A DNA stretch of 64,000 nt, taken from positions 1,503,501-1,567,500 of the forward strand of contig NZ_AP028679.1 of assembly GCF_037076455.1 (NCBI RefSeq), read 5' to 3'. The notes under the pieces are model-generated. The model saw nothing but the letters and a program-made list of their open reading frames with translations. It searched no databases and was not told the origin of the DNA. The position numbers and the translations under genes were made by a program. Position 1 is the first letter of the stretch, and each line of letters begins with the position of its first letter. Shown one piece after another: positions 53,447 to 62,446 of the stretch. This DNA is from Desulfoferula mesophila. Lineage in GTDB: Bacteria > Desulfobacterota > Desulfarculia > Desulfarculales > Desulfarculaceae.

Positions 53447-54133
53447 CTAGTCGGACTCGCACACCCGGTTTTTGCCTTCTTGCTTGGCCCGGTACATGGC
53501 TCGGTCGGCCCTTTCCAAAAGGTCGGCCGGGGTTTCCTCTCCCTGGTGCTGGGCGGCCCCCACGCTGATGGTGGCGCACACCGGTGGCCCCTTCTTGAGC
53601 TGGAAGTCGTTCTCGTGGACACTTGAGCGTATGCGCTCGGCGGCCCAGCGAGCCTGCTCCAGGTCGGTCTCCGGCATTATCACCACGAACTCGTCACCGC
53701 CGGTACGGATGGCAAAATCGCTTTTGCGCAGTTGCCGGCGCATCACATGGGCCACGGTGATCAAGACCAGGTCTCCCGCGGCGTGGCCCAAGCTGTCGTT
53801 GAACTCTTTGAGGTGGTCCACATCCAAGGCCAGCACCGACAGGGGCTGGGATGAGCGTATGGCATGGTCCACCTCACTTTGCAGGCGGCTGTCCAAAAAG
53901 CGCTTGTTGTACAAATTGGTCAACTCGTCGGTGAGGCTCAGCTGCCTTAAGCGCCTCTCGTTGCGTTTGGCCTCCTCCCGTTGGCGGCGCAGGCTGCGCA
54001 CCCGGTCGGCCAGGGCCAGGGACAACAATACCGATTCGAGGGTGGTGGCCACGGGCAGGGTGCTGGTGGAGGAGATGGCTTGGGGTAAAAGCCCCAGGCC
54101 TTTCAGGGACAAGGTGAACAGGGCGACGGCCAT
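53447..54133 (-). CDS. GGDEF half of the split diguanylate cyclase
   Basis: A 228-residue open frame from the first ATG after the amber codon. It holds the end of the membrane domain, a coiled-coil linker and a complete GGDEF domain (TGGDEF active site) with the inhibitory I-site RKSD five residues upstream. The cyclase itself is therefore intact, but the sensor and most of the membrane domain would be missing if translation restarts here. Confidence 0.75.
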   Translation of the reverse strand: MAVALFTLSLKGLGLLPQAISSTSTLPVATTLESVLLSLALADRVRSLRRQREEAKRNERRLRQLSLTDELTNLYNKRFLDSRLQSEVDHAIRSSQPLSVLALDVDHLKEFNDSLGHAAGDLVLITVAHVMRRQLRKSDFAIRTGGDEFVVIMPETDLEQARWAAERIRSSVHENDFQLKKGPPVCATISVGAAQHQGEETPADLLERADRAMYRAKQEGKNRVCESD

Positions 54134-54145
54134 TACGGACCAGGC

Positions 54146-55222
54146 CTAAAGAAAATAGCGGGCCGAGGATTGGCCTTTGCGCAAGGCCACCACCCCCACG
54201 CCAATGGCCAACACCGGCCCCAGCAGGCCCAGGACATGGGCGGTGATGCTGACCATGTCCAGACTGCCCACCAGAGCCAGGCCTATTTCCAAAATACCGA
54301 GGCCGGCAAAGACCATCAGGGCATTGTCGGCCTTGGGGGCCAGCAACCGGGTGTGCAAAAAGGAACGGGTGAACATGGTGGCCAAGGCGGCCATCATTCC
54401 CGAAGCCACCCAAGCGGCCCTCTGGTTGATGGCCGGCGCCAGCTTGAACCAGACGTCCCATTGGCCGTATAGGGACATCTCGAAAAAGATGACGCTTAGT
54501 ATGTAGGCCACGTAGTAAAGGTAGGCCCGGTCTCTGAGGGTCGTGTAAAAAAACAGGTTGGTGAGCATCATGGCCAACAGGACGCCGAAAATGATGCCGA
54601 AAAAATAGCTGTCGTGGCTCAGGCGGTCTTCCAGGCCAGCTTGGGACCAGATATAGGGCCTGACCACCAGGGCTCCGCTGTTGAACAGGCGGATATAGGA
54701 ATACTCTTGCGGCGGCATGTCCGGCGGCAGCGGCAAAACGAAGGTGCGGAAATCTACGGGGCGGCTGTCAACCGGGCGGGCATTGCCCGTGAAGTATTCG
54801 CGAAAAGACGGTTGCGATTGCGCCGAAGTCCCGGCCTGGGCCAGGTAGGCATCGACGTATTGAATCTGGGAGGAATCCAACTCCAGGAAGTAGGGCGGCT
54901 TTCCGGAGATTTCCTTGAGCCTGAAGCGCAGCCAGACCGGCCCATGGTTGATGCCCAGCCTCAGTGTGGGAGTTTCCAGGGCCGTGTGAAAACGGGTGGA
55001 CCAGGGAGGGTTGCGCACCTGGTCCAGGGTAAGATCCCGTGCGTGTGAGCTCAGTATCTCCACGCTGGGGGCCAGCAGATAGCAGTCCTTGCCTTCCAGA
55101 ACCAGAGGGGGTGCGGCGGCGGCCACGGGCGCGGTAACGGCCTGAACCGCCGCCATACCCGCGACCAACAGCAACAGCGCCGCCAGGCTCACCGATAATT
55201 TGCACCCCTTTACTCGCATCAC
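54146..55222 (-). CDS. Sensor half (7TMR-DISM) of the split diguanylate cyclase
   Basis: A 358-residue open frame: signal peptide (about 1-30), extracytoplasmic 7TMR-DISMED2 domain (about 40-185, with GPVWLRFRL) and six to seven membrane helices, ending abruptly at the amber codon in the final helix. DISM domains are thought to sense carbohydrates or other ligands in the periplasm. Confidence 0.75.
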   Translation of the reverse strand: MMRVKGCKLSVSLAALLLLVAGMAAVQAVTAPVAAAAPPLVLEGKDCYLLAPSVEILSSHARDLTLDQVRNPPWSTRFHTALETPTLRLGINHGPVWLRFRLKEISGKPPYFLELDSSQIQYVDAYLAQAGTSAQSQPSFREYFTGNARPVDSRPVDFRTFVLPLPPDMPPQEYSYIRLFNSGALVVRPYIWSQAGLEDRLSHDSYFFGIIFGVLLAMMLTNLFFYTTLRDRAYLYYVAYILSVIFFEMSLYGQWDVWFKLAPAINQRAAWVASGMMAALATMFTRSFLHTRLLAPKADNALMVFAGLGILEIGLALVGSLDMVSITAHVLGLLGPVLAIGVGVVALRKGQSSARYFL

Positions 55223-55278
55223 CTTGCCTCGCCAACCCCCATGCTTGCGATGGTCTTGAGGCCAATTATTACGTGTAC

Positions 55279-56337
55279 TCAGGCTGTTGGCAAGGTGTCG
55301 ATCTCTCCGGACCGGGAGCGGGCCGCGGCCAGCAGGCCAAAGCAGCCGCTGAGCATCACGTCACCGTGGGGGATGGCGGTCTTCCAGCCCAGGCCTTGGG
55401 CCAGACGGCGTTGCGGCCCGGTGATCACCGGCGCATGGGCCAGCCCCCGGGGGGCCTGGGGCAGGCGGGCCACGCCGTGCCCGTGCCCGGCGAACACCTC
55501 GTCCTCGTCCAGAGTCCCCTGGATGAAGCGCTCCACCTGGTCGGACAGGCTCAGGGTGTCCAGGCAGCGGGTGTGGTGCTCGTAGATGCCCAGCACCCGG
55601 TCGCCTCGCACCAAAAAGGCCACGGTGTGCATGTTGCCCAGGTTGACGATACAGACCCCCTCGCCCTGGGCCAGGGCCGCCACTTTCGGGTCTTCCAAGG
55701 CTCCCCAGGCGGCCGCTGCGGCGGTGTCCATGAGCAGGCAGCCGGGAGCCTGGTCGCTCAGGGCGGCCAGACGGGTCATGGCCGGGGGGGCCTGGTCGAA
55801 TATCAAGCGCCCCAACTCGCCGCCGGCCTGCAAAAAGGCCCGCCATTGGTCAAAGCGGAACTTGCGGTTGGAATAGCCGGGGCTGTAGCCGTGGTCGCAC
55901 ACCGCCAGGGCCAGGCGGGTAGGCAGCTCCACCTCGAAGCCCTGGCAGGCCTGGGCCAGCTCCGCCAGGTTGAGGTCGCCCATGGGCACGGCCCCGGCCT
56001 GGGCGGGAGCCTGCTCGCAGATCTCCACCCCCATGGCCTTTACCCGCTCCGGGTCGTCGGCAAAGGTGGCCGCCGCCGTGGGGGTGGCGTATACCTTGAG
56101 CCCGGCGGCCAGGTGTTCGTCCACGGCGCGGTGCACCGCTCCGCCGCCCATGAGCCGCCCGTGCAAAAACACCGCCAGTCCCTGGCCGGTGATTCGGCGG
56201 ATGCGCGCCGCGGCCACCTGGGTGGGGGCGGGCAAGACCAGCTTGACCGCGTTTTCCAGGTTTTGCTCCCGGCGCCACAGCAGGATGTCCTGGGTGCCGC
56301 CGCCGATATCTATGCATAATAGTTGGTTGATAGGCAT
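55279..56337 (-). CDS. DUF1786 family protein (ASKHA-like fold)
   Basis: A 352-residue protein beginning with CIDIGGGTQDILL, an actin/Hsp70/acetokinase-type phosphate-binding motif, and with a second glycine-rich segment (GVCIVNLGNMHTVAFLV) about two thirds along, suggesting an ATP-binding fold. It resembles DUF1786, described in databases as possibly linked to pyruvate formate-lyase activation but without proof. It is a monocistronic gene upstream of the ffh promoter on the opposite strand. Confidence 0.7.
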   Translation of the reverse strand: MPINQLLCIDIGGGTQDILLWRREQNLENAVKLVLPAPTQVAAARIRRITGQGLAVFLHGRLMGGGAVHRAVDEHLAAGLKVYATPTAAATFADDPERVKAMGVEICEQAPAQAGAVPMGDLNLAELAQACQGFEVELPTRLALAVCDHGYSPGYSNRKFRFDQWRAFLQAGGELGRLIFDQAPPAMTRLAALSDQAPGCLLMDTAAAAAWGALEDPKVAALAQGEGVCIVNLGNMHTVAFLVRGDRVLGIYEHHTRCLDTLSLSDQVERFIQGTLDEDEVFAGHGHGVARLPQAPRGLAHAPVITGPQRRLAQGLGWKTAIPHGDVMLSGCFGLLAAARSRSGEIDTLPTA

Positions 56338-56472
56338 GACTTCTTATATACCCGCCGCACACCTGCGGAGCCAGCATTTTAGAGGTTCACATTATGACAA
56401 TTGAACCCAAGCACTTCAGGGTGGTATTATTGACGGCAGTGACTAACATCCCAAAAAAGCTTGGCAGTTCGG

Positions 56473-56501
56473 TTGACGGATGCCGGTCGCTCCCCTATAA
56501 T
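56473..56501 (+). promoter_or_regulatory. Strong sigma-70 promoter of the ffh-rpsP-trmD operon
   Basis: TTGACG (56473-56478) and TATAAT (56496-56501) are separated by exactly 17 bases. It is the best sigma-70 match seen in the window. The transcript leader would be about 85 bases. Confidence 0.85.
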
Positions 56502-56591
56502 CGCTACTTTGCCCGCCATGGTAGCAAGTGGGGTGGGTTTGGTGCGTACTGTGCACGGTAAAAGAGATTCGTAAGGCGACGGACTAAGGCG

Positions 56592-57932
<1,341 letters not shown>

Positions 57933-57993
57933 ACAGCGAGACCCTCTCGCGTTGATAATAGCTATTATAGACAGATAGGCGGAAAGACAAATT

Positions 57994-58275
57994 ATGGCAG
58001 TGAGAATCAGACTGACCCGCAAGGGCGCCAAGAAAAAACCTTATTACCGCATCGTGGCCGCCGATTCCGAGGCGCCGCGCGATGGTAAGTTCCTCGAGGT
58101 TTTGGGCACCTACGATCCTCTCCAGGAGCCGGCCCAGATCAAGGTGGACGGTGCTCGGCTGCAGATGTGGCTGGAGAGGGGCGCGACCCCCTCGAACACC
58201 GTTTTCAACTTGCTCAAGGCCCAGGGCATGCTGCCCACGGTCGGTGAGGGAGAGGCCGCCGCGGTTCAATCCTGA
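57994..58275 (+). CDS. rpsP: 30S ribosomal protein S16
   Basis: A 93-residue small-subunit protein starting MAVRIRLTRKGAKKKPYYRIV, diagnostic for S16. It lies 61 bases after ffh in the canonical ffh/rpsP-rimM-trmD-rplS order. A short hairpin (57936-57950) and a 14-bp palindrome lie in the gap, of uncertain meaning. Confidence 0.97.
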   Translation: MAVRIRLTRKGAKKKPYYRIVAADSEAPRDGKFLEVLGTYDPLQEPAQIKVDGARLQMWLERGATPSNTVFNLLKAQGMLPTVGEGEAAAVQS

Positions 58276-58338
58276 GCAGGGCCGTGGTCCTGAAGCGGTT
58301 GATGTGATTTTGCTCTCTCGCGACGGTGGAGGTGCTTC

Positions 58339-58569
58339 ATGAAAGAGCTCATTAAATATATTGCCCAAGCTTTGGTGGACAACCCGGATCAAGTGACGGT
58401 CAACGAGATCGAGGGTGAACAAACTTCGGTAATCGAGCTCAAGGTGGCCAAGGAGGACTTGGGCAAGGTGATCGGCAAGCAAGGCCGCACCGCCCGGGCC
58501 ATGCGCACCATTCTGAGCGCCGCTTCCACCAAGATTCGCAAGCGTTCGGTGCTGGAAATCATCGAGTAG
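58339..58569 (+). CDS. khpA: KH-domain RNA-binding protein KhpA
   Basis: A 76-residue single-KH-domain protein ([19 protein letters not shown] with the GxxG loop GKQG). In other bacteria KhpA pairs with KhpB/Jag to bind RNA and affects cell size and sRNA action. It is conserved between rpsP and rimM. Confidence 0.92.
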   Translation: MKELIKYIAQALVDNPDQVTVNEIEGEQTSVIELKVAKEDLGKVIGKQGRTARAMRTILSAASTKIRKRSVLEIIE

Positions 58570-58571
58570 CC

Positions 58572-59114
58572 ATGGCCCTTCCCGACCTGGTTTTGATGGG
58601 TCGGGCGGCGGGGGCCTTCGGGATCAAAGGCGAGGTGAAGCTCACTTCCTTCGCCGAGGACGACGGCATATTTGAGCGGGTAGGTCTAATCTACGCCGGA
58701 CCCGAGCCCGGCGCGGCCAAGCCGTTCAACGTAGTTGGGGCGCGCCGCCACAGCGGCCGCCTCTTGTTGCGCCTGAAGGAGATCGCCACCCGTGAGCAGG
58801 CCGCCGCCCTGGGCGGGGCCTGGGTGTATTTGCGGGGGCGGGATCTGGATCCCCTGGCCGACGACGAGTTCTACTGGTTCCAGCTAACCGGAGCCCAGGT
58901 GCTGACCCCCGAGGGGCGTCTCCTGGGTAGAGTGGAAACCATCACCGACGCCGGGGCCCAGGAGCTCATGGTGGTGAGCGCACCGGGCAAGCCGGAGCTT
59001 TTGGTTCCGTTGGTGGATGAGATGGTTAGGCGGATAGACCCCGATGAGGGCAGGGTGGTCATAGACCTCCCGCCCGGCCTCTTGGAGGCCCAGGGCTGGG
59101 AGGAAGAAGAGTGA
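58572..59114 (+). CDS. rimM: Ribosome maturation factor RimM
   Basis: A 180-residue 30S assembly factor that binds S19. The N-terminal domain ([19 protein letters not shown]) and the C-terminal PRC-barrel ([29 protein letters not shown]) are present. It starts two bases after khpA and overlaps trmD by four bases. Confidence 0.96.
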   Translation: MALPDLVLMGRAAGAFGIKGEVKLTSFAEDDGIFERVGLIYAGPEPGAAKPFNVVGARRHSGRLLLRLKEIATREQAAALGGAWVYLRGRDLDPLADDEFYWFQLTGAQVLTPEGRLLGRVETITDAGAQELMVVSAPGKPELLVPLVDEMVRRIDPDEGRVVIDLPPGLLEAQGWEEEE

Positions 59115-59857
59115 TCTTCGACATCCTCACCCTCCTGCCCGAGGCGTGCACGGCCTATCTCAAGGCCTCCATCCTGGGGCGGGCCCAAAAGGCGGGGCTC
59201 ATCGAGGTGCGCCTGACCAACATCCGCGATTTCGCCTTTGACCGCCACCGCACGGTGGACGACGCTCCCTACGGCGGGGGCAACGGCATGGTCATGAAGG
59301 TGGAGCCGCTGGTGGCCGCCCTGGAGAGCCTGCCGGGCCAGCCCCGGCCCCGCATCGTGCTCATGGCCCCCCAGGGCCAGCCCTTCACCCAGGCCCTGGC
59401 CGCCGAGTTGGCCGGGCTGGATCGCCTGGTGATTATCTGCGGGCGTTACGAGGGCATCGACGAGCGGGTGCGCCAGTTGGCGGTGGACCAGGAGATATCG
59501 CTGGGCGATTTCGTGCTCAGCGGAGGCGAGTTGCCCGCCCTGGCCGTGGTGGACGCGGTCAGCCGCCTGATCCCCGGAGTGTTGGGCGGGGAGTGTTCGG
59601 CCGCGGCCGACAGTTTCAGCGACGGGCTGCTGGAGCATCCTCACTACACCCGGCCCCCGGAGTTTCGGGGACTCACGGTGCCCGAGGTGCTAACCAGCGG
59701 CAACCACGCGGCCATCGAGCGCTGGCGCCGCAAGGAATCGCTGCGACGCACCCTGCGCAAGCGGCCCGAGCTCTTGCAGCAGGCCTGCCTGGACCCCGAG
59801 GACGAGAAACTGCTGTTCGAGATACGCGGCGAGATAGCTGAAATCGAGCCAGGATAA
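59111..59857 (+). CDS. trmD: tRNA (guanine-N1)-methyltransferase TrmD
   Basis: Methylates G37 of tRNAs using SAM, preventing frameshifting. It has 248 residues with the SPOUT trefoil-knot motifs ([29 protein letters not shown]) and the GMVMK segment. It starts with GTG overlapping the rimM stop. Confidence 0.96.
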   Translation: MIFDILTLLPEACTAYLKASILGRAQKAGLIEVRLTNIRDFAFDRHRTVDDAPYGGGNGMVMKVEPLVAALESLPGQPRPRIVLMAPQGQPFTQALAAELAGLDRLVIICGRYEGIDERVRQLAVDQEISLGDFVLSGGELPALAVVDAVSRLIPGVLGGECSAAADSFSDGLLEHPHYTRPPEFRGLTVPEVLTSGNHAAIERWRRKESLRRTLRKRPELLQQACLDPEDEKLLFEIRGEIAEIEPG

Positions 59858-59859
59858 CA

Positions 59860-59888
59860 CTGGCAAAGACGGGAATTTAGGGTAAAAT
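59860..59888 (+). promoter_or_regulatory. Probable internal sigma-70 promoter before rplS
   Basis: CTGGCA (59860-59865) and TAAAAT (59883-59888) are 17 bases apart. A GGCCG/CGGCC hairpin lies between the predicted start and the rplS ribosome site (AGGAGG). Confidence 0.55.
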
Positions 59889-59941
59889 ACGCACCCGGCC
59901 GGATTCTGCGGCCGGCGAGGCTTCCCAGGAGGATTTAACAG

Positions 59942-60289
59942 ATGGACCCCATAGAGCTTATCGCGCGGGAACAAGTCAGGGTAGACATACCCCAGTTCCG
60001 CGCCGGTGATACCGTGAAGGTGCACGTGCGCATCAAAGAGGGCGAAAAAGAGCGCCTCCAGGTGTTCGAGGGCGTGGTGCTGCGCCGCCGGGGCAACGGA
60101 ACCGGAGCCACCTTCACCGTGCGCAAAATCTCCTACGGCGTGGGCGTGGAGCGCATCTTCCCGCTCAACGCGCCGGTGGTGGACCGGGTGGAAGTGGTCA
60201 CTCGGGGCAAGGTGCGCCAGGGGCGCATCTACTACCTGCGCGGCCTCAGAGGCAAAGCCGCCCGTATCAAGGAGGCCTCGCGGAGGTAG
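59942..60289 (+). CDS. rplS: 50S ribosomal protein L19
   Basis: A 115-residue large-subunit protein located at the 30S-50S interface. Typical motifs are [24 protein letters not shown] and the C-terminal [15 protein letters not shown]. It carries its own probable promoter and a very good ribosome site. Confidence 0.97.
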   Translation: MDPIELIAREQVRVDIPQFRAGDTVKVHVRIKEGEKERLQVFEGVVLRRRGNGTGATFTVRKISYGVGVERIFPLNAPVVDRVEVVTRGKVRQGRIYYLRGLRGKAARIKEASRR

Positions 60290-60292
60290 ACC

Positions 60293-60931
60293 ATGTCCGC
60301 CTCTCCCGCCGGCCCCAGCCGAGCCCGGGAGCGCCAGTTGTCGCGCTCGGGATATAGCTTGGTGGCCGGGGTGGACGAGGTGGGGCGCGGTCCCCTGGCG
60401 GGGCCGGTGGTGGCCGCGGCGGTGATATTGCCGCCGCGGTGGAGCGTCCAGGGCGTGAACGACTCCAAACGCCTGGATCACCAACGGCGCCGCACCCTGG
60501 CCCAGGCCATCAAGCAAGAGGCCGTGGCCTGGGCGGTGGCGGGAGTCGCGCCCCAGGAGATAGACCGCATCAACATCCACCAGGCCAGCCTTTTGGCCAT
60601 GCGGCGGGCGGTGGACGCCCTAGCGCCCTCACCGGATTATTTGCTGGTGGATGGGCGCTTTGTTTTGGATATGGACCTGCCTCAGGAAGCGGTGGTGGGC
60701 GGCGACGCCTCCTGCACCGCGGTGGCCGCGGCCTCCATTTTGGCCAAGGAGGAGCGCGACGCCCTGATGCGGGCCATGCACCAGATCTGGCCGCAGTACA
60801 ACTTCGCGGCCAACAAGGGCTACGGCACCGCCGAGCACCGCCGGGCCCTGACCGAGTGCGGCCCCTGTCCCCTGCACCGGCGCTCCTACGCCCCGGTGGC
60901 CCAGCTGCAACTGGATTTGGGGCTTGGCTAG
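60293..60931 (+). CDS. rnhB: Ribonuclease HII
   Basis: Cleaves RNA in RNA-DNA hybrids, including single ribonucleotides in DNA. It has 212 residues with the metal-binding GVDEVGRGPLAGPVVAA (Asp-Glu) motif, a third Asp in VDGRFVLDMDL, GDASCTAVAAASILAKEERD and NKGYGTAEHR. It begins three bases after rplS. Confidence 0.96.
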   Translation: MSASPAGPSRARERQLSRSGYSLVAGVDEVGRGPLAGPVVAAAVILPPRWSVQGVNDSKRLDHQRRRTLAQAIKQEAVAWAVAGVAPQEIDRINIHQASLLAMRRAVDALAPSPDYLLVDGRFVLDMDLPQEAVVGGDASCTAVAAASILAKEERDALMRAMHQIWPQYNFAANKGYGTAEHRRALTECGPCPLHRRSYAPVAQLQLDLGLG

Positions 60932-61292
60932 GCTGGGCGAGGCCAGGGGGCGCGAGGCCGAATCCCTGGCCCGGGCCCATCTGGAGCGGTCGGGCTATAG
61001 GGTGGTGGCCACGCGCCGGCGCACCCCGGGGGGCGAGTTGGACCTGGTGGCCTGGGACGGGCCTGTCCTGGTGTTCGTGGAGGTCAAGGCCCGCGGCGGC
61101 CAGGGCTTTGGCCGGGCCGAGGAGATGGTTGACCGGCGCAAGCGCGAGCGTCTGGCCCTGGCGGCGGAAGCCTTTTTGGCCGAGTTGGGGCCGCCGGTCC
61201 CGGTTTGCCGCTTCGACGTGGTGGCCGTGGACATGGGCTCCGGGGCGCCCCGCTTGCGACACCTGCCCGACGCCTTTCGGCCGGGGGAGTGA
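60924..61292 (+). CDS. UPF0102 (YraN) putative endonuclease-like protein
   Basis: A 122-residue protein with a PD-(D/E)XK-like core: RTPGGELDLVAWDG and VFVEVKARGG contain the Glu/Asp-Glu-x-Lys arrangement. The function is unproven; it is conserved next to rnhB in many bacteria. TTG at 60924 overlaps rnhB by eight bases. Confidence 0.9.
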   Translation: MARLGEARGREAESLARAHLERSGYRVVATRRRTPGGELDLVAWDGPVLVFVEVKARGGQGFGRAEEMVDRRKRERLALAAEAFLAELGPPVPVCRFDVVAVDMGSGAPRLRHLPDAFRPGE

Positions 61293-61294
61293 TG

Positions 61295-62446
61295 ATGGCC
61301 ACGCTGTTCGTGGTGGCGACGCCCATCGGCAACCTGGAGGATATGAGCCCCCGGGCGGCCAGGGTATTGGCCGAATCGCCGGTGGTGGCCGCCGAGAGTC
61401 TGGCCCGGGCCAAAAAGCTTTTGGCCCATCTGGGCCTGGGCGGCAAGTGGCTCATCTCCTGCCGGGAGGCCAACCGCCGCCAGGCCGCGGGCAAGGTCCT
61501 GGAGGCCCTGGGTGAGGGCAAGGACGTGGCCCTGATCAGCGACGCCGGCACGCCGGGGCTCAGCGATCCCGGCCAGGCGGTGGTGGAAGAAGTCGCTAAA
61601 CTGGGATACCGTATAAGCCCGGTGGCCGGTCCCAGCGCCCTGGCCACGGCTCTGTCCGTGGCCGGGATCAAGCAGGCGCCCTTCGTGTTCCTGGGGTTCC
61701 TGCCGGCCAAGCCGGGGGCGCGCCGGAAGCTTCTGGAACAGGCCGGGACCCTGGGCTGGAGCCTGGTGGCCTACGAGGCTCCTCACCGGCTGGCCCAGGC
61801 GGCTGAGGATTTGGGCGAGGTCTTGGGCGAACGCCCGGTGGTGGTTTGCCGGGAGCTGACCAAGCTGCACGAAGAGATTTTGCGCTCCAGCTGCGCCGAG
61901 TTGGCCGGGCGCCTGGATCCCGACAAGCTGCGGGGCGAGGTGACCCTGGTGATCGGACCGGGCCCGGCCCAAGGTCCGGACCTGGACGAAGTGCAACGCC
62001 TGGTGGACGAGGGCCTGGAAGCCGGGGAGCTCAAGCCCAGCGCCCTGGCCAGGCAGGTGGCCGGGACCACGGGCCTGGGGCGCGAAGAGGTTTATCAGAT
62101 CATCCTGGAAAGCCGGGAGCAGGCGAAGCAATACGGGGACGAGGCAGTGATCCAAGGAGACAGCAGCGCAGAAGAACCCCAGGAACGTCGGCTCCTGGTG
62201 GCCAACAGCCTGGGACTGCACGCCCGTGCGGCGGCCAAGATCACCGAGGCGGTCAGCCGCTTCGCTTGCCAAGTGACTTTGCACAAAGGGGAGGTGGAGG
62301 CCGACGCCTCCAGCGTGCTCTCCATCCTGGGGCTGGACGCCCCCAGGGGAAGCCAGGTAGTGGCCAGGGCGGAAGGTCCCCAGGCCCGGGAGGCCCTGGA
62401 CGCTCTGGATAAGCTTTTCGCCGGGTTGTTTGGAGAGGGTCGTTGA
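61295..62446 (+). CDS. rsmI: RsmI 16S rRNA methyltransferase fused to a C-terminal HPr domain
   Basis: A 383-residue two-part protein. Residues about 1-285 are RsmI, which 2'-O-methylates C1402 of 16S r[37 protein letters not shown], then [10 protein letters not shown]. Residues about 296-383 are an HPr phosphocarrier domain: [10 protein letters not shown] with His309 as the phosphorylation site, a Ser in the Ser46 region ([11 protein letters not shown]), and a C-terminal helix. No stop codon or frameshift separates the parts. ATG at 61295 is better spaced from GGGGGAG than ATG 61292. It overlaps ptsI by the TTGA junction, so HPr and EI are coupled. Confidence 0.9.
   Translation: MATLFVVATPIGNLEDMSPRAARVLAESPVVAAESLARAKKLLAHLGLGGKWLISCREANRRQAAGKVLEALGEGKDVALISDAGTPGLSDPGQAVVEEVAKLGYRISPVAGPSALATALSVAGIKQAPFVFLGFLPAKPGARRKLLEQAGTLGWSLVAYEAPHRLAQAAEDLGEVLGERPVVVCRELTKLHEEILRSSCAELAGRLDPDKLRGEVTLVIGPGPAQGPDLDEVQRLVDEGLEAGELKPSALARQVAGTTGLGREEVYQIILESREQAKQYGDEAVIQGDSSAEEPQERRLLVANSLGLHARAAAKITEAVSRFACQVTLHKGEVEADASSVLSILGLDAPRGSQVVARAEGPQAREALDALDKLFAGLFGEGR

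Larger units (their letters stand above)
53447..55222 (-). pseudogene. 7TMR-DISM diguanylate cyclase split by an in-frame amber codon
   Basis: Two reading frames on the minus strand (54146-55222 and 53447-54133) are in the same phase and separated only by one TAG codon at 54148-54146. Read through, they form one protein of about 591 residues: signal peptide, periplasmic 7TMR-DISMED2 domain, seven membrane helices, then GGDEF. The stop falls inside the last membrane helix (ARYFL, stop, AWSV), where family members usually have Leu. A single TTG to TAG change would explain it. It may be a mutation in this strain, an assembly error or, less likely, a read-through stop. Confidence 0.8.

Noticed and set aside
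54146-54148. Amber codon read as pyrrolysine
   Set aside because: Pyrrolysine is known in some relatives but in methylamine methyltransferases; here the position in a membrane helix fits a lost Leu better. No Pyl genes are in the window.
57936-57968. Hairpin and 14-bp palindrome ATAATAGCTATTAT between ffh and rpsP
   Set aside because: No T-tract for a terminator and no clear promoter spacing; may be only local structure, so not listed as a separate feature.
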